Shown: positions 52,053 through 61,418, counted from the stretch's first letter. The stretch is DNA of 64,000 nucleotides from Cupriavidus cauae (GCF_008632125.1 NZ_VWRN01000045.1:124001-188000); one strand, 5' to 3'. The notes: generated by a model from the sequence alone, not told the origin. Numbers and translations are program-made.

Positions 52053-52290
52053 ACGAAGCAAATTCCAGGAAGGGGCCGCCATCGATGGCGCCGGCCGGTT
52101 GACGAGGCCTGCGGTAGCAGACGCGATGGCTAACGGCGGGGATTGGCCAAACTTCACCCTGGCTTCTGTATGGAATTGCCTATGCAATGATTCGGTGTGA
52201 CGAGTTGCGCATGACACCCCGAGCACCGGTCGATGCAGCGCGGATGCCAGTGAACGCTGCCCCTGGCCGCCGTTCCTTGCTTGCCGCTTC

Positions 52291-54072
52291 TTAGTTGCCG
52301 TTCGCGCCAACCCCGGCCCGCGTCCCCGCCGCCGGATGCTCCGGATAGTGCTGCAGCAGCATTGCCACCACGCCGTTGGTCCAGCCGAAGCCGTCCTGCA
52401 GCGGATATTCGCCGCCGCCGCCGCCAAGCGCATGGCGGCCCTTGCGGCGCAGCCGGTATTTCTCGACCAGCTTGTATTCGCGCCGATAGAGGCCGGCGAC
52501 GGTGGACAGCCAACGGTCGGCGATCTCGTGCGCCAGCGCCTCGTCGCCATGGCGGCGCAGGCCCTGGATCGCCAGCCACTGCAGCGGTGCCCAGCCGTTC
52601 GGCTGGTCCCACTGCTCCCCCGATCGCACGCAGGTCGTGGCCAGTCCCCCTTCGGCGAGCAGTCGCGCCCGCAGCGTGGCGCCGATGGCGGCCGCCTGTT
52701 CATCCGATGCCAGCCCGACGAACAGCGGCATCACGGTGGCCGCGGTCAGGCACTGCCGGCGGGCGCCGCGATGCCAGTCGTAGTCGACGAAGGCGCCCAG
52801 TTCCGGATGCCACAGATGCCGCTCGATGGCTTCGCGCCGTGCGTGCGCCATCGCGGCATAGCGGGCCGCGCCATCGGCATCGCCGGCGCGTTCGCACAGC
52901 GTCGCCAGGCGCGTCTCGGCATGCCACAGCAGCGCGTTGAGGTCGATCGGCAGGATCGCGGTGGTGCGGATCGTCGACAGCGATGCCGGCGTGCCGGGGG
53001 CCGACTCGTCGAGCCAGCGCGAGCTGAAGTCCCAGCCCGATTCCGCGGCGGCGCGCAGATCGCGAAAGACAAGGTGGGCCGGCCGGTCGCCGCGGTGCGC
53101 GGTGACGACGTCCTCGAGAAACGATTCCTCGCGCGGCCGCGCATGGTCGTCCCAGTAGCGGTTCAGCAGGCTGCCGTCCGGCAGCCGCACCGCGCGCCGA
53201 TGCGCGGTGCCGGGGCACAATCGTTCGGCGCCGTCCATCCAGAACGCGTGTTCGGTGCGCAGATGCGGCAGGTACGCATGCGGTGGTTCCACGCCCTGCG
53301 CCTCGAACAGTTCCGTCATCAGCGTAAACACCGGCGGCTGCGAACGGCTCAGGTAGTAGCTGCGCGTGCCGTTGGGCACCAGCCCGTAGCTGTCGAGCAG
53401 ATAGGCGAAGTTGTCCGCCATCGCCCGCACCAGATCGTGGCGGCCGCTCGCCTCGAGGCCCAGCATCGTGAAGTATGAATCCCAGTAGTACAGCTCGCCG
53501 AAGCGGCCGCCGGGCACGACATAGGGGTGAGGCAGCGGCAGCAGCGAGCACCACGGCGGATGGTCGATCGGATCGCGCGTCAGCACCGGCCACAGGCTGT
53601 CGATATGTTCGCGCAGGGATTGGTCGGGGTTGGAGACGTAGTGGCTGTCCGGCACGGTGCTGCGCGCGAAATGCTCGGCGACGAAGGCCTCCAGCGAAAA
53701 GCCGGGAAGATCGCGCTGCCGTTGGTACCGGGCCAGGATCTCTTCGGGCGGGGCGAGGGGCAGGCAATCGGGAAAGGTCTTGCTGTCGGCGAAGATGCCG
53801 CTGGCCTGCACGCGAACGAACAACTCGCCATAGCGTTCGGCCGGGGACAGCGCATCGGCATGCGCGCATCCCTCGAGCCGGTGCGGCGGCGGGCAGGGCA
53901 GCCGGGTGACCGCCGGCTCGCGCGTGGCGGCTTCCGCGGCGGGATGGACGCCCTCGGCGACAGCCTGCGCATTGGGCCCGTCCGGCGCGGCCGGCGTGAC
54001 GGGCGGGACGGCATGCGCGGTGCCGGAGGGGCTGTCCTGCGCCGCGCGGATCGCGTCTCTATTGCTCCGCAT
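52291..54072 (-). CDS. Trehalase, glycoside hydrolase family 37
   Basis: This 593-residue enzyme hydrolyses trehalose to two glucose. Both family signatures are present: [15 protein letters not shown] at 187-201 and [10 protein letters not shown] at 487-496. The catalytic pair is Asp348 (SGWDFSSRW) and Glu555 ([17 protein letters not shown]), equivalent to E. coli TreA Asp312/Glu496. The first 70 residues are Ala/Pro-rich without a hydrophobic signal core, so the protein may be cytoplasmic like TreF; a later start cannot be excluded. It overlaps the SDR stop by 14 bp and is transcribed with it. Confidence 0.93.
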   Translation of the reverse strand: MRSNRDAIRAAQDSPSGTAHAVPPVTPAAPDGPNAQAVAEGVHPAAEAATREPAVTRLPCPPPHRLEGCAHADALSPAERYGELFVRVQASGIFADSKTFPDCLPLAPPEEILARYQRQRDLPGFSLEAFVAEHFARSTVPDSHYVSNPDQSLREHIDSLWPVLTRDPIDHPPWCSLLPLPHPYVVPGGRFGELYYWDSYFTMLGLEASGRHDLVRAMADNFAYLLDSYGLVPNGTRSYYLSRSQPPVFTLMTELFEAQGVEPPHAYLPHLRTEHAFWMDGAERLCPGTAHRRAVRLPDGSLLNRYWDDHARPREESFLEDVVTAHRGDRPAHLVFRDLRAAAESGWDFSSRWLDESAPGTPASLSTIRTTAILPIDLNALLWHAETRLATLCERAGDADGAARYAAMAHARREAIERHLWHPELGAFVDYDWHRGARRQCLTAATVMPLFVGLASDEQAAAIGATLRARLLAEGGLATTCVRSGEQWDQPNGWAPLQWLAIQGLRRHGDEALAHEIADRWLSTVAGLYRREYKLVEKYRLRRKGRHALGGGGGEYPLQDGFGWTNGVVAMLLQHYPEHPAAGTRAGVGANGN

Positions 54073-54826
54073 AGTTCCACAGCAGCCCGCCGTCGATCAC
54101 CAGCGTGGCCCCCGTGATGTAGTCCGCGTCGGCGCTGCAGAGGAAGGCGGCCAGCCCCGCCACGTCGCCCGGCTCGCCCAGCCGGCCCAGCGGAATATTG
54201 GCCAGCAGCGCGCGCAGCTGGTCGGGGCGTTGCTGCAAGCCCTTGTTGATCGGGGTCTGGATCGCCCCCGGCGCGATGTTGTTGACGGTGATGCCGAGCG
54301 GCGCCAGCTCGATCGCGAGGTTGCGCATCAGCATGCGCAGTCCGCCCTTGCTGACGCAGTAGCTGGTGAAGTTGGGAAAGGGCAGGTCCTCGTGCACCGA
54401 GCTGATATTGACGATCTTGCCGCCGCGGCCCTGCTGGCGGCAATGCTGCACGAATTGCTGCGACAGGAAGAACGGGCCCTTCAGGTTGACGTTCAGCACG
54501 CGGTCGTAGTCTTCCTCGGTGACCTCGCCGAACGTGGCACGGATCTCGATGCCGGCGTTGTTGATCAGCGCGTCGATCGAACCGGCGGCAGCGGTGGCCT
54601 CGCGGAACAGGCGCTCGACCTCGCCCACGCCGGCGACATCGCCTTGCACCGGCCATGCCTGCGCGCCGGCCTCGCGGATCTGCTTGCACACCTGCTCGGA
54701 GCGTTCGTCGAGCCGATGCACCGCCACCACCACGTTGGCGCCTTCGCTTGCCAGCCGCAGCGCGATGCCGCGGCCGATGCCGGAGGCGGCGCCGGTCACC
54801 AGCACAGTCTTGCCTTGCAGTCTCAT
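54059..54826 (-). CDS. Short-chain dehydrogenase/reductase, glucose-1-dehydrogenase-like
   Basis: This 255-residue classical SDR has the cofactor motif TGAASGIG (11-18), NNAG (89-92), the catalytic Ser142/143, Tyr156 and Lys160 (SYCVSKGG), and the C-terminal DYITGATLVIDGG. His37-Arg38 after the second strand suggests NADP preference. Sequence flavour and neighbouring trehalase suggest glucose 1-dehydrogenase, oxidising the released glucose to gluconolactone. This is an inference, as SDR substrate specificity is hard to read. The start at 54826 has GAGGTG upstream. Coupled to the trehalase gene by a 14-bp overlap. Confidence 0.85.
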   Translation of the reverse strand: MRLQGKTVLVTGAASGIGRGIALRLASEGANVVVAVHRLDERSEQVCKQIREAGAQAWPVQGDVAGVGEVERLFREATAAAGSIDALINNAGIEIRATFGEVTEEDYDRVLNVNLKGPFFLSQQFVQHCRQQGRGGKIVNISSVHEDLPFPNFTSYCVSKGGLRMLMRNLAIELAPLGITVNNIAPGAIQTPINKGLQQRPDQLRALLANIPLGRLGEPGDVAGLAAFLCSADADYITGATLVIDGGLLWNYAEQ

Positions 54827-55001
54827 CTGCGCACCTCTTGACGGTGAGGCCGCCGAAACGGAAGCGGCCGATCCTGCGGGACAGGTATCCCGGTGTGAGT
54901 CGGTGCGCCGGCGTGAAGTTCCGGCCCGCTCGGGCAAGGATGGGACTGGCTGAGACCGGCTGAGCCTGGCGGAAAATGGCTGAGAAAGGCCTCAGGCGGT
55001 G

Positions 55002-56279
55002 CTATTGCCCGGCTTTCACCGGGCTGCGGGTTTGCAGGAACAGCAGCAGACCGAGGACCGAGGCCGTTGCAATGACCATGCCGAGCAGGCGTGCCGGGGC
55101 GTCGGAGGGCAAGGACGCCAGCGCGGTACCCAGCGCGGCGCAGAACATCTGCAGGAAACCCAGCAACGCCGAGGCGGCACCGGCTTCGCGGCCGAAGGGC
55201 TGCAGCGTCATCGCGGTGGCCAGCGGATTGACCAGCCCCATGCCGAACAGGAATACCGCGATCCCGCCGACGAAGCCCGCCAGCGATGTCCCCGGCACGG
55301 CCATCAGCGCGGCGCCGCCGGCGGCCGCGATCACGATGCCGGACAAGGCGACCGCCCGCAGGCCACGGGCCTTGGCGAGCCGCGGCGCCAGAAAGCCGGC
55401 CGCAAACACGACGAACACCGTGATGGCGAAGAACAGCCCCAGCGCCAGCGAAGACAAGCCGAGCTTGCCCATCAGCACGCGCGGCGCGGCGGCGAAGAAG
55501 GTGAAGGTGTTGCCGGTCATCAGGCCCACCGCGCCCGCCGACAGGATGAAGCGGCGGTCGGCCAGCAGCGCGAGATAGCCACGCAGGACCTTGCCCATCG
55601 ACACCGCCTGGCGGCGATCGGGTGCGTGGGTCTCGCCGGTCGAAAGCCGGTAGTGGAGCGCCAATGCCGCGCCCGCCACTGCCAGCGCGACAAAGACCGA
55701 GCGCCAGCCGAGCCGGCTGTCGAGCGCGCTGCCGATCAAGGGCGAGAAGCCCGGCGCGGCGGCCATCGCCACCATCGTCAAGGCGAGCGCGCGCGCCAGC
55801 GCGGCGCCATCGAACAGGTCGCGCGCGATCGCCCGGGACAGGACCGAGGCCGCGCAGACGCCGAAGGCCTGCACCACGCGGCCGGCGATCAGCATGCCCA
55901 GCGTATCGGCGGCGGCACAGATCAGGCTGCCGGCGATAAAGACGGCCAGGCCGCCGAGCACCAGGGGCTGGCGTCCCCAGCGGTCGGACAGCGGACCGGC
56001 GACCAGCTGGCCGATCGCGAAGGCCAGGAAGAAGCTGCTGAGCGCGGCCCCCAGTTCGGCCACCGGCACGCCGAGGCTGGCGCCCATCGCGGGGAAGGCC
56101 GGCAGGATGATGTTGGTGGCCAGCGCGCCCAGCGCGGCGAGGCCGCCGAGCATCGCCAGCGTGCTGCCGGTCAGCGTGCGGGTGGTGGGAGCGGTAGGAG
56201 TGGCGGGGCTGGCGGCGGTCGCGGCGGCGTTGGCAGCGGTGATGGCGTTGGCGCCCGCGTCGGCTGGCATGTTCTGCAT
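55002..56279 (-). CDS. MFS transporter, DHA1 (Bcr/CflA-like) drug exporter
   Basis: This 425-residue protein has 12 helices after a 35-residue Ala/Thr-rich N-terminus. Bcr/CflA traits are GALATNIILPAFPAMGASLGVP in helix 1, GPLSDRWGRQPLVLGGL (motif A), RVVQAFGVCAASVLSRAIARDLF (motif D2-like) and APGFSPLIGSAL (motif C-like). Such pumps export drugs, sulfonamides or cysteine by proton antiport. It is divergent from a TetR gene at 56425, with palindromes in the 145-bp gap, so it is presumably repressed by that TetR. Confidence 0.89.
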   Translation of the reverse strand: MQNMPADAGANAITAANAAATAASPATPTAPTTRTLTGSTLAMLGGLAALGALATNIILPAFPAMGASLGVPVAELGAALSSFFLAFAIGQLVAGPLSDRWGRQPLVLGGLAVFIAGSLICAAADTLGMLIAGRVVQAFGVCAASVLSRAIARDLFDGAALARALALTMVAMAAAPGFSPLIGSALDSRLGWRSVFVALAVAGAALALHYRLSTGETHAPDRRQAVSMGKVLRGYLALLADRRFILSAGAVGLMTGNTFTFFAAAPRVLMGKLGLSSLALGLFFAITVFVVFAAGFLAPRLAKARGLRAVALSGIVIAAAGGAALMAVPGTSLAGFVGGIAVFLFGMGLVNPLATAMTLQPFGREAGAASALLGFLQMFCAALGTALASLPSDAPARLLGMVIATASVLGLLLFLQTRSPVKAGQ

Positions 56280-56337
56280 CCTGTTTCTCCCGGCACGCTG
56301 GTCAGCGGCGTCGGCAAGTGGTTATGATGGTGATCGC

Positions 56338-56372
56338 AATCTAAATGCGTTTTAGATTTAGATCAACATCTA
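56338..56372. promoter_or_regulatory. TetR-type operator palindromes
   Basis: AATCTAAA-TGCGT-TTTAGATT (56338-56358) is a perfect 8-bp inverted repeat, followed by TAGAT-CAAC-ATCTA (56359-56372). Both lie in the MFS/TetR divergent promoter, between starts at 56279 and 56425, and are strongly AT-biased against the GC-rich surroundings. Confidence 0.75.
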
Positions 56373-56424
56373 TTTTTGGGCGGAGCGCCGAAGCGGCGAC
56401 CGCGCCATATGACAGGAGAGCAAG

Positions 56425-57000
56425 ATGCGGGTCAGTCGCGCACAGGCCGAGGAGAACCGCCGGCGGGTCGTCGAGACATCGAGCCGGCTGTTTCGCGAGC
56501 ATGGTTTCGACGGCATCGGCATTGCCGACCTGATGAAGGCGGCGGGCCTGACGCAGGGCGGCTTCTACAAGCAGTTCGCCTCGAAGGAGGGGCTCGCGCG
56601 CGAGGCGAGCGAGCAGGCGCTGGAGGAAAACCTGGCGTTCTGGCAGCGGATGCGCGAGCAGGGCGGCGAGCAGGCCTTCGCCGCCTTCGTCGAGCGCTAT
56701 CTGTCGGCGACGCACCGCGATGCGGCGGACCGCGGTTGCCTGCTCGCCGCGTGCAGCGGCCATACGCGCCATCGCGCGCAACCGGTGCGGGCCGTGTTCT
56801 CGAAGGCGGTCGAGGACTATGCCGGCCTGCTGACCGAGATGAAGCGGCAGGCGGGCGTGGAGATGTCGCGCCCCGAGGCGCTGGCCGTGCTGTCGCAGAT
56901 CGTCGGCGCGCTGATGCTGTCGCGCGCGGTCGACGAGCCGGCGCTGTCCGACGAGATCCTGCAGGCGGCGGTGGCGAGGTTGACCGACGATCGCCGATAG
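56425..57000 (+). CDS. TetR/AcrR family transcriptional regulator
   Basis: This 191-residue repressor has a TetR HTH at about residues 10-55 (RVVETSSRLFREHGFDGIGIADLMKAAGLTQGGFYKQFASKEGL) and a ligand-binding helical domain with AADRGCLLAACSGH, typical of the AcrR/TetR_C group that includes several efflux and aldehyde/quinone sensors. It is divergent from the Bcr/CflA-like exporter and very likely represses it and itself. GACAGGAG lies upstream of the ATG at 56425. Cys105 and Cys110 could confer redox or electrophile sensing, which is speculation. Confidence 0.91.
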   Translation: MRVSRAQAEENRRRVVETSSRLFREHGFDGIGIADLMKAAGLTQGGFYKQFASKEGLAREASEQALEENLAFWQRMREQGGEQAFAAFVERYLSATHRDAADRGCLLAACSGHTRHRAQPVRAVFSKAVEDYAGLLTEMKRQAGVEMSRPEALAVLSQIVGALMLSRAVDEPALSDEILQAAVARLTDDRR

Positions 57001-57024
57001 ATTGCGCGGCGCCGGCAACGCCGT

Positions 57025-58389
57025 TCAGTCGGTCGCGGCGCTTGGTGCGACCGCTGCGCCCACGGCGACCCCGGCGACCGCAGCTGCGGCGACTTCCGCC
57101 ATTCGTCGATAGCCCGCATCGCCCGGATGCAGATGGTCGCCGCTGTCGTAGCGCGGCAGCATTGCCTCCGGGCGTGCCGGGTCGCGCAGCGCCGCATCGA
57201 AATCCGCGACGGCATCGAATTCGCCGCTGTCGCGTATCCACGCATTGATGGCTTGCCGCAGCGCTTCCTTCCGCGGCGGCGCGTCGTAGCCGCGGATCGG
57301 CGTGCCGGCCAGCGCGCCGGCGAACGGCGTGATGGTGGCGCCGATCGCGCGAATGCCCCGTTCGTGCGATCGCCGGATCAGCGCGCGATAGCCCTCGATC
57401 ATCGCGGCGGGGTCCGGTAGCGGCGTCCGCGCGGCGAAGGTCGAGCCTGGCCAGCCGATGTCGTTGATGCCGATGGCGACGATGACCGCGCGCACGCCCG
57501 TCTGGCCGAGAACGTCGCGCTCGAAGCGCGCCAGCGCGGACTCGCCCATGCCGTCGCGCAACAGCTGCCCGCCCGAGATGCCGGCATTGAGCACCGCCAG
57601 GCCCTGCGGCGCGAGCCGTGCGGCGAGCCCGTCGGGCCAGCGGCGATTGGCGTCGACCGTCGAGCCATTGCCTTCGGTGATCGAATCGCCGATCGCGACC
57701 ACGGCCCCCGCGCCGTGACTCGCCTCTACCTCGATGGCGGCGAGGAGCAGCCTGCCGCTGAAGGACGTTGCATCCGGCAGCGTGGCATCGCGCGTGGCGT
57801 CGCCCGGTGCCAGCCACGCGGTCTGCCGGCCATCCCAATGAAAACCGCCGGGCCGGAACGGCTTTGGCAGGTGCAGGCTGACCGCGAGTTCGCTCAGCGG
57901 CGGCAGTGCAAGCTCGATGGCGTCGCTCGTTACGGTGGCACCGGCCGGGATCGTGATCGACGGACTGCCGCCGAAGGTCGCCGCGCGATCGGTTCTGGCA
58001 TCGATGCCGCCGCGCCCGGCGGCGAGCGCAATCCGCGCCGCGCCGATCGTCACCGGCTCGCGTCCGTATCGGTTCGACAGCACCAGGCGTGCACGCGCGC
58101 CGCCGACGCTGATCCTTGCAATCTGGCGCAGCGTCTGGTTGTCGAGCCGTGCCGGCACGCCGGTCGGCAGCGGCAGTTCGCCGGCCTGCCAGACCGGCTG
58201 CTCGCTGGCGGTCCAGGTCGGCAGCCAGTGGGCCGTGGGCGTTTCGGTGGCGAACGCGGCAAGCGCCGCGGTGCCCAGCGCGATGGCGGCGCAGGTGCGC
58301 AGCCAGCGTTGGCGGAGGGCACGGGGAAAGGCACGGGCAAGGGCACGGGGAAAGGCACGGGGAAGGGCATGAGCAAATGAGGTCGGCAT
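57025..58389 (-). CDS. Exported SGNH/GDSL hydrolase
   Basis: This 454-residue protein has a long basic signal region (residues 1 to about 50, core CAAIALGTAALAAFA). A beta-rich N-terminal domain follows (about 60-205), then an SGNH hydrolase domain with VAIGDSITEGNGS (block I Ser), NAGISGGQ (Gly), IGINDIG (Asn) and DHLHPGDAG (Asp/His). The overall form matches secreted GDSL esterases of the SGNH_hydrolase type acting on carbohydrate or polymer esters. Signal n-region codons are 12-bp tandem repeats (58318-58377). The start at 58389 is inferred from the signal; upstream Met at 58422 is possible. It is divergent from the LysR at 58596. Confidence 0.86.
   Translation of the reverse strand: MPTSFAHALPRAFPRALARAFPRALRQRWLRTCAAIALGTAALAAFATETPTAHWLPTWTASEQPVWQAGELPLPTGVPARLDNQTLRQIARISVGGARARLVLSNRYGREPVTIGAARIALAAGRGGIDARTDRAATFGGSPSITIPAGATVTSDAIELALPPLSELAVSLHLPKPFRPGGFHWDGRQTAWLAPGDATRDATLPDATSFSGRLLLAAIEVEASHGAGAVVAIGDSITEGNGSTVDANRRWPDGLAARLAPQGLAVLNAGISGGQLLRDGMGESALARFERDVLGQTGVRAVIVAIGINDIGWPGSTFAARTPLPDPAAMIEGYRALIRRSHERGIRAIGATITPFAGALAGTPIRGYDAPPRKEALRQAINAWIRDSGEFDAVADFDAALRDPARPEAMLPRYDSGDHLHPGDAGYRRMAEVAAAAVAGVAVGAAVAPSAATD
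58318..58377. repeat. 12-bp array encoding the SGNH hydrolase signal n-region
   Basis: Four GGCACGGGGAAA/G-type units and a diverged fifth encode Ala-Phe/Leu-Pro/Ala-Arg repeats (minus strand) just before the hydrophobic core of the signal peptide. Each unit adds one arginine, so copy number changes the n-region charge without a frameshift. Confidence 0.93.
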
Positions 58390-58523
58390 GGTTCGAATCG
58401 TCCTGTGGAAGCCCGGCCGCAAGCCGGTACAGGCGCCAAGCTACGGTATGCCGACATCTTGCAGAAGATGGCAGAATGGCATGTCGGTCATTCGATGTTG
58501 GAATGAGCGACCCACGATCCGTT

Positions 58524-58558
58524 ACCCGCAACCCGCAACCCGCAACCCGCAACCCGCT
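58524..58558. repeat. 7-bp array upstream of a LysR gene
   Basis: Five ACCCGCA units (last ACCCGCT) run from 58524 to 58558, ending 37 bp before the LysR start at 58596. They lie in the promoter region shared with the divergent SGNH hydrolase gene. Confidence 0.95.
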
Positions 58559-58595
58559 ACGCGCGTTGCGGCTCAACCCTGTCAGGAACTCCTTC

Positions 58596-59501
58596 ATGGA
58601 CACCATTCGCGCAATGCAGACCTTCGTCCGGGCCGTCGAACTGGGCAGCCTGTCGGCCGTCGCGCGCGAACAGCAGGCGTCGCAGCCCACCATCAGCAAG
58701 GTGGTGGCAGCTCTGGAGAAGCAGCTCGGCGTACGGCTGCTCGAGCGCAGCACCACCAGCCTGTCCCCGACCGAGGCCGGGCGCCGTTTCTACGAGCGTG
58801 CGCGGCGCGTGCTGGAGGAATTCGGCGAGGCCGTCGGCGATGCGCAGGGGCAGGCCGAGCGTCCGTCCGGACTGGTCCGCCTGAGCGCGCCGGTCAGCTT
58901 CGGCGTGCTGCGCCTGAACGCGCTGGTGCTGGCGTTCCAGCAGCGCTATCCCGAGGTGGAGGTCGAACTGCTGTTCGACGACCGCTATGTCGACCTGGTG
59001 GCCGAGGGCGTCGATCTGGCGCTGCGGCTCGGGGCGCAACTGCCGCCCAATGTGGTCGCGCGGCGCATCGCCGTGTCGCCACGCATGCTGGTCGCGAGCC
59101 CCACGCTGATGGCGCGGCACAAGCGCGTCCGCCATCCTGCGGACCTGGCGTCGGTGCCCATGCTGCGTTTCACGTGGCTGGCCGGTGGCGACGCGATCGT
59201 GATGGAAGGGCCGAACGGCCCGGCCACGATCGAGGCGCCCTGCCGTTATCGCGTCAACAACTCGCTGGCGATGCGCGAGGGCTTTGTCGACGGCGCCGGC
59301 TTCGGACTGACGCCGGCCTGGCTGGTGCAGGATCTGCTGGACGACGGCACGCTGGTGCGCGTGCTGCCACGCTGGCATGGCAGCGCGCAAGACGCCTTCC
59401 TCGTCTATCCGAGCCGCCGCTATCAGCCGGCCCGCGTGCGCGTGTTGATGGACTTCCTTGCCGAGCGCATGCCCTTGCTGCCCGGTATGCAGCCGGTGTA
59501 A
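58596..59501 (+). CDS. LysR family transcriptional regulator
   Basis: This 301-residue regulator has its HTH at residues about 3-60 (IRAMQTFVRAVELGSLSAVA, QPTISKVVAALEKQLGVRLL). The CrgA/PtxR-like effector domain follows (RPSGLVRLSAPVSFGVLRLN, VDLALRLG). It is divergent from the SGNH hydrolase, its probable target, with a 7-bp array in the shared promoter. The ATG at 58596 gives the normal distance to the HTH; AGGAACTCC just upstream provides a ribosome site. A long in-frame extension upstream is non-homologous. Confidence 0.89.
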   Translation: MDTIRAMQTFVRAVELGSLSAVAREQQASQPTISKVVAALEKQLGVRLLERSTTSLSPTEAGRRFYERARRVLEEFGEAVGDAQGQAERPSGLVRLSAPVSFGVLRLNALVLAFQQRYPEVEVELLFDDRYVDLVAEGVDLALRLGAQLPPNVVARRIAVSPRMLVASPTLMARHKRVRHPADLASVPMLRFTWLAGGDAIVMEGPNGPATIEAPCRYRVNNSLAMREGFVDGAGFGLTPAWLVQDLLDDGTLVRVLPRWHGSAQDAFLVYPSRRYQPARVRVLMDFLAERMPLLPGMQPV

Positions 59502-59546
59502 GGCTGCCCGCGCAAGCTGCCCGGGCAAGGCTGCCCGGGCCGGGAA

Positions 59547-60440
59547 CTACACCGATGCCACGATGGTGTCGCGCAGCCAGCAATGCGCGGGGTCGCGATG
59601 GACGCGCTCGTGCCACAGCATCGACATCTCGTAGCCCGGTATCTCGATCGGGGCTTCGACCACCTTCAGACCGGCGGCATCGCGCACCAGGCGCGACGGC
59701 AGCATCGCGACCAGATCGGTGCTGGCCAGCACCGACAGCACGAACAGGAAATGCGGCACCGACAGCACGACCCGGCGCGACAGACCGCGCGCGGCCAGCG
59801 CCTCGTCGGTCGGCCCATGAAAACCGCCGCCATTGGGCGACACGATCACGTGTTCGAGCCTGCAGAACTGTGCCGGCGTCGGCTTGCGCTTCAGACCCGG
59901 GTGGCCGGCGCGGCCGACCAGCACGTAGCGCTCGGTAAACAGCGGCCGGCGATGCAGCCCCTGCGGCGCCCCCTCGGTCGTATGGAAAGCCAGATCGATC
60001 TGTCCCTGTTCGGCCTGCCGCGCCAGCAGCGACGGCACCGCCTGCACGACCGCGAGGCGGGTGCCGGGGGCCATCGCGCGCAGGCCGCGCAGCAGCGGCA
60101 GCACGATGGTGGATTCGGCGTAGTCGAAAGCGGCGATGCGCCAGGTGTCGGTCGCCAGCGCCGGATCGAACGGACCCTGCGGAGATACCGCCCGCTGCAG
60201 CGCCTCGAGGGCTTCGCGCAAGGGTTCGCGCAGCGCCTCGGCACGGGCGGTTGGCCGCATGCCGCGCGGGCCCGGCAGCAGCAGCGGGTCGCCCAGCGTC
60301 TCGCGCAGCTTGGCCAGCTGCACGCTGACCGAGGGCTGCGACAGATGCAGCCGCTCGGCCGCACGCGTGACATTGCGCTCCGCGAGCAGGGCGTCGAGCG
60401 TGATCAGCAGGTTCAGATCCAGCCGTCCGAAATTGTTCAT
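59547..60440 (-). CDS. LysR family transcriptional regulator
   Basis: This 297-residue regulator begins MNNFGRLDLNLLITLDALLAERN with HTH QPSVSVQLAKLRETLGDPL, the NodD/NahR-like group that frequently activates aromatic or quinone-related genes. The effector domain includes WRIAAFDYAESTIVLPLL and VIVSPNGGGFHGPTDEALAARG. It is divergent from the quinone reductase at 60532 with a 91-bp gap carrying a GAATTT-CAG-AAATTC dyad, so it probably regulates that gene. Start 60440 matches the family N-terminus. Confidence 0.9.
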   Translation of the reverse strand: MNNFGRLDLNLLITLDALLAERNVTRAAERLHLSQPSVSVQLAKLRETLGDPLLLPGPRGMRPTARAEALREPLREALEALQRAVSPQGPFDPALATDTWRIAAFDYAESTIVLPLLRGLRAMAPGTRLAVVQAVPSLLARQAEQGQIDLAFHTTEGAPQGLHRRPLFTERYVLVGRAGHPGLKRKPTPAQFCRLEHVIVSPNGGGFHGPTDEALAARGLSRRVVLSVPHFLFVLSVLASTDLVAMLPSRLVRDAAGLKVVEAPIEIPGYEMSMLWHERVHRDPAHCWLRDTIVASV

Positions 60441-60451
60441 GACAATACCTG

Positions 60452-60466
60452 GAATTTCAGAAATTC
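60452..60466. promoter_or_regulatory. Candidate LysR operator dyad
   Basis: GAATTT-CAG-AAATTC is a perfect 15-bp palindrome 12 bp from the LysR start and about 66 bp upstream of the divergent quinone reductase. It is the only strong dyad in the 91-bp gap. Confidence 0.6.
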
Positions 60467-60531
60467 ATTTCCAATATAGCGGACGCGACCCTAAGCTGGC
60501 CTCCTCTTGCAATGGGCAATGGAGGCTCACG

Positions 60532-61389
60532 ATGAATGTTCTTCTGGTCTATGCGCATCCCGAACCGCGCTCGCTGAACGGGGCGATCCGCGACTTTGCC
60601 GTCCAGCGGCTGAACGCGGCCGGTCATACGGTGCAGGTATCCGATCTCTACGCGATGCAGTGGAAGGCCACGCTCGACGCCGCGGACAACCTCGACCATC
60701 GGGCCGGCGAGCGCTTCGATGCGTCGCTCGACTCGAAACACGCCTTCGAACATGGCAGGCAAAGCGAGGACATCGCCACCGAGCAGCGCAAGCTGCTGTG
60801 GGCCGATGCGGTAATCCTGCAGTTTCCGCTGTGGTGGTTCTCGATGCCGGCGATCCTGAAGGGCTGGGTGGAACGGGTCTATGCCTACGGGTTTGCCTAT
60901 GGCGTGGGCGAACACTCGGATGCGCGCTGGGGCGACCGCTACGGTGAGGGCACGCTGGCCGGCAAGCGGGCGATGCTGGTCGTCACCGCCGGCGGATGGG
61001 AGTCGCATTACAGCCCGCGCGGCATCAACGGGCCCATCGACGACATCCTGTTCCCGATCCAGCACGGGATCCTGCATTACCCCGGCTTCGATGTGTTGCC
61101 GCCCTACGTGGTCTACCGGACCGGCCGCGTCGATGCGGCGCGCTTTGCCACCATCCGGGAGGAACTCGGCCAGCGGCTGGATCGGCTGGACACGACGCCG
61201 CCGATTCCGTTCCGCCGGCAGAACGGCGGGGACTATGCGATTCCGCAGCTGACCTTGCGGGATGACCTGGCACCGGGCCGGACGGGGTTTGGGGTGCATG
61301 TCTCGCCAGCGCCTGCGGAGTCGCCGTCGCTGTCGCTGTGGCCCTCGCAGGAAGCCGTCGCGCCGCCGTCCCTGCAGGCGGTGGGCTAA
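60532..61389 (+). CDS. NAD(P)H:quinone oxidoreductase, flavodoxin_2 (MdaB/NQO1-like)
   Basis: This 285-residue FAD-dependent quinone reductase starts MNVLLVYAHPEPRSLNGAIRD and has DLYAMQWKATLD, VILQFPLWWFSMPAILKGWVERVYAYGFAYG and VVTAGGWESHYSPRGINGP, the NQO1/KefF family. It performs two-electron quinone reduction, limiting redox cycling. The body is followed by an unusual 30-residue Pro/Ser/Ala-rich tail. GGAGG lies eight bases before the ATG. It is divergent from a LysR that probably senses a quinone or aromatic. Its TAA stop overlaps the A-run of the terminator serving the opposite strand. Confidence 0.9.
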   Translation: MNVLLVYAHPEPRSLNGAIRDFAVQRLNAAGHTVQVSDLYAMQWKATLDAADNLDHRAGERFDASLDSKHAFEHGRQSEDIATEQRKLLWADAVILQFPLWWFSMPAILKGWVERVYAYGFAYGVGEHSDARWGDRYGEGTLAGKRAMLVVTAGGWESHYSPRGINGPIDDILFPIQHGILHYPGFDVLPPYVVYRTGRVDAARFATIREELGQRLDRLDTTPPIPFRRQNGGDYAIPQLTLRDDLAPGRTGFGVHVSPAPAESPSLSLWPSQEAVAPPSLQAVG

Positions 61390-61418
61390 AAAAAACGGGC
61401 GTGCACAAGGCACGCCCG
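61388..61418 (-). terminator. Intrinsic terminator of the penicillin acylase gene
   Basis: On the minus strand a 9-bp stem CGGGCGTGC/GCACGCCCG with a five-base loop is followed by eight T. It lies 41 bp after the acylase stop; the T-run shares bases with the stop codon of the convergent quinone reductase gene. Confidence 0.9.
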
